Assembly: GCA_964586025.1 (NCBI GenBank)
Contig: CAZPGF010000043.1
Location: forward strand, 1 to 22,150
Origin: JACKGW01 sp964586025
GTDB lineage: Bacteria; Planctomycetota; PLA2; JAEUHO01
Direction of reading: 5' to 3'
Length of the DNA stretch: 22,150 bases
Of this stretch, positions 8,291 through 15,186 are shown in pieces. The notes beneath the pieces were generated by a model. It worked only from the letters and a program-made list of their open reading frames with translations, was not told the DNA's origin and made no database searches. The translations under genes and the position numbers were made by a program. Every line of letters begins with the position of its first letter. The stretch's first letter is position 1.

Positions 8291-9301
8291 GTGATCGAGG
8301 CGCGCGGCCTGGCCAAGACCTATCGGACGCATCGCAAACAGCCGGGGCTCCGCGGCTCGCTGCGTGGCTTGTTCCGTCGTGAGTTCGTCGAGCGGCACGC
8401 GGTGCGAGACGTCAGTTTCCGCGTGGCCGCCGGCGAGATCGTCGGGCTGATCGGGCCCAACGGCGCCGGCAAGACGACGGTCGTGAAGATGCTCGCGGGC
8501 ATCGTGCATCCCTCGGGAGGCGAGGCGCGCGTCCTCGGACACGACCCGTGGCGACGCGAGAACGCGTTTCGTCGCCGCATCGCGCTCGTGATGGGGCAGA
8601 AGCAGCAGCTCTGGTGGGACCTGCCTGCCGCGGACGGCTTCGACCTCCTTCGCGAGATCTACCGCGTGCCGCGGGCCGTCTTCCGCGAGACCTCAGACCG
8701 CCTCGTCGCGGCGCTGGGCGTCGCCGACCAGGTGCACGTTCCGATCCGGCGCCTCAGCCTCGGCGAGCGCATGAAGATGGAACTCGTCGCCGCGCTCCTG
8801 CACCGGCCCGACGTGCTCTTCCTCGACGAACCGACCATCGGCCTCGACCTGACCGCGCAACGCGCCATCCGCGATTTCCTGCTCGCCTGGCGCGCGGAGG
8901 CGGCGCCCGCCGTCCTCCTGACGAGTCACTACATGGAGGACATCGAGCGCCTCTGTCCACGCATCCTCGTGCTCCGCGAGGGTCGGATCGTGTTCGACGG
9001 CGCGCTGCGCGAGATCCATGCGCGGTACGCGAAGACGAAGCGCATCACGGCGCACCGCACGCTCGCCGACGGCGTGGACCCGCGCGCGAGCCTCGGCGAG
9101 TGGCCGGCCGAACTCGGCGAGGTGTCCGAGGCGACCGCCGAGGCGGTCGCGGTGAGCGTTCCACGGGCTCACGTCGCCGAGGCGGCGCAGCTGCTCCTGC
9201 AGCGGCTCGCGGTGATCGACCTCTCCATCCAGGAGGAGGACGTCGGCACCGTGATCGAACGGATCTACCGCGAGCGCGACGATGCGGACGGGCCCGCGTG
9301 A
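8291..9301 (+). CDS. ABC-2 transporter ATP-binding protein (COG4586 type)
   Basis: The protein has 336 residues from a GTG at 8291; GGGAGGAGG upstream is a strong ribosome-binding site. It is the nucleotide-binding subunit of an exporter of unknown substrate. Seen in order: an extended N-terminal loop LRGSLRGLFRREF, Walker A GPNGAGKT (55-62), the family-typical MGQKQQLWWDLP, signature LSLGERMKMEL (from 155), Walker B FLDEPTIGLD (D179, E180) and the switch histidine in TSHYMEDIE (H213). A ~100-residue C-terminal accessory domain follows, as in ABC-2 ATPases. The pre-Walker loop and the QLWWDLP stretch are typical of the COG4586 group, which occurs with COG4587 and COG3694 permeases. The two downstream genes match that arrangement. 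Its TGA overlaps the next start as GTGA. A polysaccharide, lipid or metabolite exporter is possible; the substrate cannot be told. Confidence 0.92.
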   Translation: MIEARGLAKTYRTHRKQPGLRGSLRGLFRREFVERHAVRDVSFRVAAGEIVGLIGPNGAGKTTVVKMLAGIVHPSGGEARVLGHDPWRRENAFRRRIALVMGQKQQLWWDLPAADGFDLLREIYRVPRAVFRETSDRLVAALGVADQVHVPIRRLSLGERMKMELVAALLHRPDVLFLDEPTIGLDLTAQRAIRDFLLAWRAEAAPAVLLTSHYMEDIERLCPRILVLREGRIVFDGALREIHARYAKTKRITAHRTLADGVDPRASLGEWPAELGEVSEATAEAVAVSVPRAHVAEAAQLLLQRLAVIDLSIQEEDVGTVIERIYRERDDADGPA

Positions 9302-10110
9302 GCGCCCGCGCCTACGTCGCCGTGGCGGGGATGCAGGTCCGGCGGGGGCTCGCGTACCGCGCCGACTTCTGGATCCGCACCCTCGTCGGCTTCCTGCCCG
9401 CCTACGGGCTCGCCTGGTGCGTGTGGACGGCCGTCTTCGCCTCGTCCGGCGCGACGACGCTCGGCGGATTCACGCTCGACGGGATGCTGCTCTACATGGT
9501 CGTCGTCGTGCTGATGAGCACGATCGTGCGCGGCAACGATCTCGCGACAGCGATCAGCAACGAGATCTACACCGGCGGCCTCAACCGTTACCTCGTCTTC
9601 CCCGTGTCCTACCGGCGGACCAAGTACGCCGAGGCGGTCGGCTCGCTGCTGCCCGCCCTCGTCCAGATCGTCCTGTTCTGCGGACTGTTCCTGGTGATCG
9701 AGGGGCGGCCCTCCGACGTCACCTTCTCCTCGGCGGGCATCGTCGGGGCGCTGATCGCGATGTTCGTCGCGCATGGGCTCTACTTCCTGTTGTCCTATCC
9801 GGTCGAGCTCGTCGCCTTCTGGGCCGAGAACGTCTGGAGCCTCAACATCTCGCTGCGCCTTGTGACCGCGTTCCTCGGCGGCGCGATGATCCCGCTTTCG
9901 CTCTTCCCCGACTGGGCGCGGACGGCCCTGGACTGGTCGCCGTTTCCGATCCTGTTCGCTGTCCCGGCGGAGACGCTGCTGGGACGGCTCGACGCGGCGA
10001 CCTGGCTGCGGCACGTCGCCGTCGGAATCGCCTGGTGCATCCTGATCGGGCGCCTCGGGACGGTCGTCTGGCGGCGCGGCAACCGCCGGTATGCGGGCGT
10101 CGGCATCTGA
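9298..10110 (+). CDS. ABC-2 transporter permease (COG4587-like)
   Basis: The protein has 270 residues from a GTG at 9298 that overlaps the ATPase stop (GTGA), indicating translational coupling. It is a polytopic inner-membrane subunit with about six hydrophobic segments. The N-terminus carries the typical RRGLAYRADFWIRTLVG pattern of this permease family. Further on are NEIYTGGLNRYLVFPVSYRR, a cytoplasmic coupling-helix-like stretch, and the C-terminal LSLFPDWARTALDWSPFPIL preceding the last membrane spans. It pairs with the following permease as a heterodimer energised by the upstream ATPase. Which of the two corresponds to COG4587 and which to COG3694 is judged from order and general appearance only. 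The start is a little uncertain because no strong ribosome-binding site precedes it, as is usual for overlapping genes. Confidence 0.87.
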   Translation: MSARAYVAVAGMQVRRGLAYRADFWIRTLVGFLPAYGLAWCVWTAVFASSGATTLGGFTLDGMLLYMVVVVLMSTIVRGNDLATAISNEIYTGGLNRYLVFPVSYRRTKYAEAVGSLLPALVQIVLFCGLFLVIEGRPSDVTFSSAGIVGALIAMFVAHGLYFLLSYPVELVAFWAENVWSLNISLRLVTAFLGGAMIPLSLFPDWARTALDWSPFPILFAVPAETLLGRLDAATWLRHVAVGIAWCILIGRLGTVVWRRGNRRYAGVGI

Positions 10111-10895
10111 TGCGGTACATGCGACTGTACGCCGCGTTCGTTCGTTTCGCGTTCCAGCGGGCGATGGAGTTCCGGGTCGACTTCTTCTTCCGGTTCGGCA
10201 TGGACGTCGTCTGGTACGCCTACCAGTTGGCGTTCTTCGAGATCCTGTTCCTCCGCACGCCGACCCTGATGGGGCTCTCCCCCGCCGACGTTCGCGTCTT
10301 CGCGGGCGCCCTGTTCGTCAGCGATGCGTTCCACATGACGGTCTTCGCGTCGAACCTCTGGTGGTTCCCGTTGCAGGTGAACCAAGGCGACCTGGACCAC
10401 GCTCTCGTGCGACCGGTGTCCAGCCTCTTCTTCGTCGGCCTGCGCGAGTTCGCGGCGAACTCCTTCTTCAACCTCGTCCTCGCGATCGCCATCCTGATCG
10501 CGATGGTCGGTGCCCATCCGACTCCGTTCGGCGCGCCGCGCCTCCTGCTGTTCGGCGCGCTCCTGTTCGTCGGGACGATCCTCCACTTCGCCGTGCACAT
10601 GCTGCTGCTCCTGCCGGTCTTCTGGATGCACGACGTCTCGGGACTTCGCCAGATCGCCTTCGGGCTCGACACCTTCGGATCGCGCCCCGACGCGATCTAC
10701 CGCGGTTGGTTTCGACGCGTCGTCACCGTGCTCGTTCCGGTCGCGCTGGTCGTCTCGTTTCCGGTGCGCGCCCTGCTCGCCGCGGACCCGTGGCCGGCGG
10801 CCTGGCAGCTGCTCGCGACGACGGCGGTCGCGGTGCTGCTCTTGGCCCTCGCCTGGCGTCGCGCCCTGGTCGCCTACAGTTCGGCGTCGTCCTGA
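10110..10895 (+). CDS. ABC-2 transporter permease (COG3694-like)
   Basis: The protein has 261 residues and starts at an ATG sharing one base with the preceding stop (TGATG). It is a second, divergent ABC-2 permease with about six hydrophobic spans. MRYMRLYAAFVRFAFQRAME precedes the first span, and EFRVDFFFRFGMDVVWYAYQ is typical of the PF06182-like family. The central cytoplasmic motif QVNQGDLDHALVRPVSSLFF closely mirrors the NEIYTGGLNRYLVFPVS motif of its partner. It presumably forms the heterodimeric channel with the upstream permease. The last 22 nt overlap the 3' end of the convergent methyltransferase gene. No substrate-binding protein is encoded nearby, consistent with export rather than import. 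Confidence 0.88.
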   Translation: MRYMRLYAAFVRFAFQRAMEFRVDFFFRFGMDVVWYAYQLAFFEILFLRTPTLMGLSPADVRVFAGALFVSDAFHMTVFASNLWWFPLQVNQGDLDHALVRPVSSLFFVGLREFAANSFFNLVLAIAILIAMVGAHPTPFGAPRLLLFGALLFVGTILHFAVHMLLLLPVFWMHDVSGLRQIAFGLDTFGSRPDAIYRGWFRRVVTVLVPVALVVSFPVRALLAADPWPAAWQLLATTAVAVLLLALAWRRALVAYSSASS

Positions 10896-11524
10896 CCCAC
10901 GGGCCTCGTCGCGACGAGCACGATCTGCCGCGCGTAGTCGATCCCGATCAGGCGGAACAGCCAGCCGAACAGCACGCGTTGCACGAATCGCTTGAGGGGC
11001 GGCGCGGCGTGACCGCGACCGACGAAGGAGACGCCGAGGCCGGCCCGTTCGACGAAGGCGACGAGCTGGTCCCAGCAGAGGGGGGTCCGATGGGTCGCGT
11101 CGCGCAGGAACTCATGCGGGCGAAACACGTTCGGGACGGAGAGGACGAGGGTCCCACCTGGAACAAGGACGCCGCGAATCGCCTCGAGCGTCCGCCGCAC
11201 GTCGTCGAGATCGAGGTGTTCCAGCACCTCCAGGCAGACGACGACATCGACGCCCGGCTCGACGGTCTCGAACGAGCGATGATCGGCACGCGCCGCGGGA
11301 TCCGGTTCGAGGCTCTCGTAGGCGACCTTCCGCCCCCGGGCCTCGAGCGAGGTGCGCAGACGCTCCCCGGCCGCGCCGACATCGAGGAGGCGATGGCCAT
11401 CGTGGACCCGTTCGGCGATCCGGTCGATCGGACGGCGCAGGAGGGGTAGCGCGAACACGCTCCGTCCGAAGCGGCGTTGGGCGTCCTTGCGGCGTGCGTA
11501 CAGATCGGACCAGCCGTCGGCCAT
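10874..11524 (-). CDS. Class I SAM-dependent methyltransferase
   Basis: The protein has 216 residues from the ATG at 11524. Its Rossmann-fold SAM site is recognisable: motif I LLDVGAAGERL (D48), an acidic residue in YESLEPDP, motif IV DVVVCLEVLEHLDLDDV, and motif V-VI GVLVPGGTLVLSVPNVF. The tail RDATHRTPLCWDQLVAFVE resembles Methyltransf_11/23 enzymes acting on small molecules, lipids or sugars. The usual GxGxG is degenerate here (GAAG). No Shine-Dalgarno sequence precedes the start, but a TAGGAT hexamer lies 12 nt upstream, so the transcript may be leaderless. The gene diverges from a carbamoyltransferase and converges on the ABC exporter. Joint modification of an exported product is a speculation. 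The substrate cannot be inferred. Confidence 0.85.
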   Translation of the reverse strand: MADGWSDLYARRKDAQRRFGRSVFALPLLRRPIDRIAERVHDGHRLLDVGAAGERLRTSLEARGRKVAYESLEPDPAARADHRSFETVEPGVDVVVCLEVLEHLDLDDVRRTLEAIRGVLVPGGTLVLSVPNVFRPHEFLRDATHRTPLCWDQLVAFVERAGLGVSFVGRGHAAPPLKRFVQRVLFGWLFRLIGIDYARQIVLVATRPVGQDDAEL

Positions 11525-11577
11525 GGCGAGCCGACGATCCTACGCGCGAACGCCTCGCTCCCGTACGCTCCTTCGCG
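11525..11577. promoter_or_regulatory. Divergent promoter region, possibly leaderless on both sides
   Basis: This is the 53-nt spacer between the divergent methyltransferase and carbamoyltransferase genes. On the plus strand TACGCT (11564-11569) ends 8 nt before the ATG at 11578. On the minus strand TAGGAT (11542-11537) ends 12 nt before the ATG at 11524. Neither start has a Shine-Dalgarno sequence. TAnnnT hexamers this close to a start codon are the usual sign of leaderless transcription in GC-rich bacteria. No clear -35 elements are seen; the call rests on position only. Confidence 0.35.
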
Positions 11578-13368
11578 ATGCCGTCCCCGATCTTCGTCCT
11601 GGGCGTCAACGCGTTCGATCACGACGTCGCCGCCTGCCTGCTCGCCGATGGGAAGCCGATCGCCGCCGTCGCGAAGGAGCGCCTCTCCCGGATCCGACAC
11701 GACACGGGGTTCTACGGAGACGCGGTCGACTACTGCCTGACCGCCGCCGGGATCGGCCTCGACGACGTCGCGCTGGTCGTTCGGTGCTCGTACCTCCTGC
11801 CGGTCACCGAGCTCGAGCGGCGTCTCCGCAGCGAGCTCCGCCCGGCCTTCTTCCCGACGCAGGAGCGAGGCGAGGCGTTCGCGTCGCCGCTCTGGGCGGG
11901 GCGCGGCGTGCGCCGTGTCGTGGACGTGAGCCACCACCTGGCGCACGCCTACAGCGCGTTCGCCTGCTCGCCGTTCGAACAGGGCGCCGTGATGATCGCC
12001 GACGGCGTCGGCAACTACCGATCCGACGTCCTCGAGACGGTGCCCGACGCCGACGACGCGCCGCCGCTCGCGCGCGAGGCGGAGTCGTTCTACCGCTTCA
12101 GCGGCCCTTCGATCGAATGCATCGGCAAGTCGTGGCTGACGCCGCGTCGTGCCGTAGTTCACGACGACTTCCTCACGGGCGACGGACTCGGTGCGCTCTA
12201 CTCCCGCGTCAGCACATACGTGTTCGGCGATTGGAATCGGTGCGGGGAGGTGATGGGACTGGCGCCGTACGGACGCCTTGTCGGCGAGCCGCTCGCACGC
12301 CTCGAGGGCGATCGGCTCGTGATCGCGCCGTGGCCGGACGCATGGGATCGACCGTTCGAGGGGGGCGGCGACGCGGCGTGGGAGGCATCCCCCCATCGCG
12401 CGCACTGGGAGGACGTCGCCCGTCGCATCCAGCACGACACCGAGGAGATCCTGCTCGGACGCGTCCGCACCCTTCACGAGCGCACCGGCGAGCGCAACCT
12501 CGTGATCGCCGGCGGCGTCGCGCTGAACTGCGTGGCGAACGGCCGGATCGTGCGCGAGGGGCCGTTCGACCGAGTCTGGGTCCAGCCGGCGGCCGGCGAC
12601 GATGGCACCGCCCTCGGTGCGGCGCTCTACGGCTGGCACGCGATCCTCGGCGCCACGGAGCGGTTCGAGTTGCGCGACGCGGCGCTGGGGTTCCGCTACC
12701 CGCGCGCGAGCTTCGATCGGGCCCTTTCGATGAAGGCCTTGCGGGTCGGCGCCTCGGTGCGACGGGCCGACGACGTCGCGCGCGAGACGGCCGAGAGGAT
12801 CGCCGCGGGCCGCGTCGTCGGCTGGTTCGAGGGAGGCTCCGAGTTCGGTCCGCGGGCGCTCGGCCGACGCAGCATCCTCGCCGACCCGCGCGATCCCGGC
12901 ATGAAGGGCCGCGTCAATGCTCGGGTGAAGCACCGCCAGGCGTTCCGGCCGTTCGCGCCCGCGGTCCTGGCGGAGCATGCCGCAGCCTGGTTCGAGGGTG
13001 TGAAGGAGTCGCCCTTCATGCTGGAAGCCCACCCGGTCCGACCGGAGCGCCGTGCCCTGGTTCCGGCCATCGTGCACGTGGACGGCACCGCGCGTGTGCA
13101 GACCGTTCACGCCGATCGCATGCCGCGCTTCCACGCTCTGCTTCGCGCCTTCCACGAACGGACCGGCGTTCCGATGCTCCTGAACACCTCGTTCAACCTG
13201 CGCGGCGAGCCGATCGTCGAGTCACCGATCGATGCGGTGCGCACCTTCCTCTCGACCGATCTGGACGTCCTCGTGCTTGACGAGGACATGATCGAGAAGC
13301 GTGCCCTCGGTCGCCCGCTCGTCCGTTGGCTCCGCGCCATGCGGAAGATCCGCGATCGCTTCGCCTGA
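11578..13368 (+). CDS. NodU/CmcH-family O-carbamoyltransferase
   Basis: The protein has 596 residues from the ATG at 11578. The family transfers a carbamoyl group from carbamoyl phosphate, through a carbamoyl-adenylate, to a hydroxyl of an antibiotic, Nod factor or glycan. The N-terminal Kae1-like domain shows FVLGVNAFDHDVAACLL, the metal-binding HHLAHAYS (H119, H123), MIADGVGN (D142), MGLAPYG, NLVIAGGVALNCVANGRI and GDDGTALGAAL (D341). The C-terminal YrdC-like domain shows GGSEFGPRALGRRSILADP, KHRQAFRPFAPAVL and MLLNTSFNLRGEPIV. These are the canonical blocks, so catalysis looks intact. In the region RHDTGFYGDAVDYCL the proline common in relatives is a tyrosine. It diverges from a methyltransferase. 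The acceptor is unknown; a cell-envelope glycan or a small secreted metabolite is possible. Confidence 0.93.
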   Translation: MPSPIFVLGVNAFDHDVAACLLADGKPIAAVAKERLSRIRHDTGFYGDAVDYCLTAAGIGLDDVALVVRCSYLLPVTELERRLRSELRPAFFPTQERGEAFASPLWAGRGVRRVVDVSHHLAHAYSAFACSPFEQGAVMIADGVGNYRSDVLETVPDADDAPPLAREAESFYRFSGPSIECIGKSWLTPRRAVVHDDFLTGDGLGALYSRVSTYVFGDWNRCGEVMGLAPYGRLVGEPLARLEGDRLVIAPWPDAWDRPFEGGGDAAWEASPHRAHWEDVARRIQHDTEEILLGRVRTLHERTGERNLVIAGGVALNCVANGRIVREGPFDRVWVQPAAGDDGTALGAALYGWHAILGATERFELRDAALGFRYPRASFDRALSMKALRVGASVRRADDVARETAERIAAGRVVGWFEGGSEFGPRALGRRSILADPRDPGMKGRVNARVKHRQAFRPFAPAVLAEHAAAWFEGVKESPFMLEAHPVRPERRALVPAIVHVDGTARVQTVHADRMPRFHALLRAFHERTGVPMLLNTSFNLRGEPIVESPIDAVRTFLSTDLDVLVLDEDMIEKRALGRPLVRWLRAMRKIRDRFA

Positions 13369-13376
13369 CCGGGCGC

Positions 13377-13706
13377 ACGCGGCGGTACGCGTTCAGGGGG
13401 TCTTCGACCTTTCGAACGTGCGGCTTCGCAGATCGGGGGCGATCAGGCCGCCGTGTCGGGCTCGAGTGGCCAACCACACGTCGCCCTCCACGGCGACCTT
13501 CCGCTCCCCGCCTGCGAACCCGGACCGGCGGTGGAGGCGAAGGGAAGGCATGTCATCGGTGCTTCGGGTCGCCCCCTGCGTTGCGCGCGGGGGGGGCCTG
13601 AACGGATACACGCGGCGGCATGCGTTCAAGCCCGGCCCTCGCGCGCAACTCCGGAGGCGGTCCGATCCGCAAGGTCAAAGACACCCTGAACGGATCCAGG
13701 CGGCGT
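13377..13706. repeat. MITE-like element with ~35-bp terminal inverted repeats
   Basis: Two arms lie in inverted orientation: 13377-13411 (core read on the minus strand) and 13671-13706 (core read on the plus strand). Both carry the core GGTCRAAGACMCCCTGAACG, preceded by AA. Over the first 22 aligned positions 20 match; the outer ends are looser but both finish in ACGC at the extremity. A third copy of CCTGAACG plus a GC-rich tail starts at 13597. The element is ~330 bp, lacks a transposase and begins 8 nt after the carbamoyltransferase stop. I see no clear target-site duplication. It could be a non-autonomous element, a REP/BIME-type repeat cluster or the stem of a structured RNA. Confidence 0.5.
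13599..13628. repeat. Small palindromic hairpin inside the repeat element
   Basis: TGAACGGATAC (13599-13609) faces GCATGCGTTCA (13618-13628) across an 8-nt GC-rich loop, pairing with two mismatches. Read on the minus strand, TGAACGCATGCCGCCGCGTG matches the left arm of the surrounding element at 18 of 20 positions. It is therefore a related inverted unit, as in REP-type repeats. Confidence 0.5.
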
Positions 13707-13720
13707 CGTGGAAACGAAGA

Positions 13721-13756
13721 GGGCCGGATCCCCCCGCACAAGTCGGGATCCGGCCC
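13721..13756 (-). terminator. Intrinsic terminator hairpin for the HEAT-repeat gene
   Basis: GGGCCGGATCCC (13721-13732) and GGGATCCGGCCC (13745-13756) form a perfect 12-bp stem with a 12-nt loop. Read on the minus strand the hairpin is followed by TCTTCGTTTCC, a T-enriched tract in this GC-rich genome. That orientation fits termination of the HEAT-repeat gene, whose annotated stop is ~95 nt upstream. An alternative stop at 13778 would be only 21 nt upstream. It may also stop plus-strand transcription from the carbamoyltransferase, although the plus side has no T-tract. Confidence 0.65.
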
Positions 13757-13851
13757 GGGTCGGACGCCACCGCCTGCTCACTCAGCGGACGTCGGCGTCG
13801 CGACCTCCCCTCCCAACGCATTGCGGAGGAGGTTGACGCAGGTTTCTTGCT

Positions 13852-15132
13852 TCACCGCGCCGTCACCAGAAAGGTGGCTTCGAGGGCGCGGGCGATGCGG
13901 GGTCGATGGTCACCGAACCGGTCGAGGCGTGCGCCCAGCGCCTCCAATTCGGGACGTGCGACCCGGGCCGAAGGCCCGATGCGCCCCAGTCCGCGAACGG
14001 CTTCGAGCACCGCCGTGGGATCGGTCGATGCCAGGCGCGGCGCGAGTCGAGCAACGGCCAGCGTGTCGTCGTGGCCGACCTCCCAGGCCCTCAGGCTGGC
14101 CCAGACCGCGACGAGGTCCTCCGGACGCTTCGCCGCCGCGTCGAGCGCCGCGAGCGCGTCCCGTCCGAGCAGGCGCAGCGTCCAGGTGAGCATCTCCGCG
14201 CGGCGACCGTCGTCGCGCTCGAGCGCGTCGCGAACGAATCGAAGCGCCGCCGGACCGCCGCCCGCCAGCGCCGTCGCGGCATTCGCCCGCACGAGCGCGC
14301 GCGGATCGTCGAGGGCGGCGAGCAGGCGCGGGAACGCCGGCTCCATCGCCGCACCGGTCCTGCCGAGCGCCATCACCGCGTAGTGCGCGACGCCTTCGCG
14401 CTCGTCGTCGAGTGCCGCGGCGAGCGCGGGAACGATGCGTCGCAGGCGTTCGGCGTCGAGGCGTTCACTCGCCTCGATCCGCGCGAGTCCCTGGGCTGAC
14501 GCCTCGCGAACCACCGGGTCGCCGTCGCCGAGCCCGTCGATCAGGCGATCGAGAGGCGGATCTCGAAACCGAGCCGCGGCGCCGAGCGCAAGCACGGCGC
14601 GACGACGAAGTTCGAGATCTTCGTCGTGCGACGCGACGATCAGCGCCGCATCGACGCCCGCCGACGTCTCGGCGTCGACGTAGGGCGCCGCGAACGCGGC
14701 CGCACGACGCACGGTGACGGGTCGCTCGGGCTCGAGGTCCTCGACGAGGCGATCGAGGAAGAACGAGTCCGGCGATCCGTACCAACCGATCGCGAGCCAC
14801 GCCGCCTGCCGGACCTCGTCGCGTTCGTCCGCCAACGCGGCGCGAACGGCGTTCGACGCGGCCGCGGCGTCCTGACGTTCGACGAGCGCCTCCTTGACGA
14901 GTGCACGAATCCGGCCCTCGGCGATCGCCGGATCGCGGGTGGAGCGCGCGATCGACGCCAGGCGTGGCGCCAGGGCGAGCAGGACGCGCTCCGACGGCAC
15001 GGACGCGATGGGCGCGACGTCTTCAGCGGAAGGAGGCCGATGCACCTCTCCGGCGCCATCGCACTCCCTCATGCCGAGGAGTCCCGCGGCGAGCAGCGCG
15101 GCAAGCCCAAGTCCTCCCAACCATCTCGGCAT
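13852..15132 (-). CDS. Exported or membrane-anchored HEAT-repeat protein
   Basis: The protein has 426 residues from the ATG at 15132, with GGAGG 7 nt upstream. Residues ~4-20 form a hydrophobic signal or anchor (LGGLGLAALLAAGLL). A cysteine follows at 24, but its context (GMREC) does not fit a lipobox. The remainder is an array of ~30-40-residue helical repeats of the HEAT type, with recurring patterns such as DEVRQAAWLAIGWYG, LRRRAVLALGAAA, DPVVREASAQGLARI, VAHYAVMALGRTG and ALVRANAATALAGGG. Such solenoids are protein-binding scaffolds, and no catalytic motif is visible. The gene diverges from a GAF-histidine kinase across 54 nt, so a sensory or envelope role is conceivable but unproven. The final codons may be out of frame: a coding-like continuation lies in another frame downstream. 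Confidence 0.82.
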   Translation of the reverse strand: MPRWLGGLGLAALLAAGLLGMRECDGAGEVHRPPSAEDVAPIASVPSERVLLALAPRLASIARSTRDPAIAEGRIRALVKEALVERQDAAAASNAVRAALADERDEVRQAAWLAIGWYGSPDSFFLDRLVEDLEPERPVTVRRAAAFAAPYVDAETSAGVDAALIVASHDEDLELRRRAVLALGAAARFRDPPLDRLIDGLGDGDPVVREASAQGLARIEASERLDAERLRRIVPALAAALDDEREGVAHYAVMALGRTGAAMEPAFPRLLAALDDPRALVRANAATALAGGGPAALRFVRDALERDDGRRAEMLTWTLRLLGRDALAALDAAAKRPEDLVAVWASLRAWEVGHDDTLAVARLAPRLASTDPTAVLEAVRGLGRIGPSARVARPELEALGARLDRFGDHRPRIARALEATFLVTAR

Positions 15133-15186
15133 CGCGTCGCCTCCGCGGGTCGTCCGCCTCTGCGATGACGATGGTAGCCTCCGGCC
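15133..15186. promoter_or_regulatory. Divergent promoter region between the HEAT-repeat and histidine kinase genes
   Basis: The spacer is 54 nt. On the plus strand TAGCCT (15175-15180) ends 6 nt before the kinase ATG, which has no Shine-Dalgarno sequence, as expected for a leaderless mRNA. On the minus strand TACCAT (15176-15171) could be the -10 box for the HEAT gene, leaving room for its GGAGG. The two hexamers overlap by two bases, so the promoters would compete. No -35 boxes are evident. Confidence 0.33.

Larger units (their letters stand above)
13369..13851. other. 483-nt intergenic region: inverted repeats and a terminator, no convincing gene
   Basis: This spacer lies between the convergent carbamoyltransferase and HEAT-repeat genes. 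It contains a MITE-like element (13377-13706) and a terminator hairpin (13721-13756). A short stretch on the minus strand next to the HEAT gene (13778-13851) may be an out-of-frame coding extension. Short open frames on both strands are Arg/Pro-rich and show no family resemblance, so no gene is called. Confidence 0.7.

Noticed and set aside
8192..8542. N-terminal extension of TldD upstream of 8191 in the same open frame
   Set aside because: It would overlap the divergent ABC ATPase coding region, its sequence does not look like TldD, and the GTG at 8191 has a well-placed GGGAG.
4241..9301. A plus-strand frame open for about 5 kb across fpg, tldE and tldD, which could be read as a giant protein
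   Set aside because: Only its last 336 codons (from 8291) have family sequence (ABC ATPase). The rest is Arg/Pro/Ser-rich and antisense to well-supported genes, as expected from stop-poor antisense frames in GC-rich DNA.
10948..13155. A long minus-strand frame of 735 codons antisense to the carbamoyltransferase
   Set aside because: The carbamoyltransferase on the plus strand has all family motifs. The antisense translation has no recognisable domain and runs out of frame through the methyltransferase gene.
13393..13629. A 78-codon minus-strand frame inside the intergenic repeat element
   Set aside because: It runs through the inverted repeats and has no ribosome-binding site or family resemblance. 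It may be a remnant or chance frame, so no gene was called.
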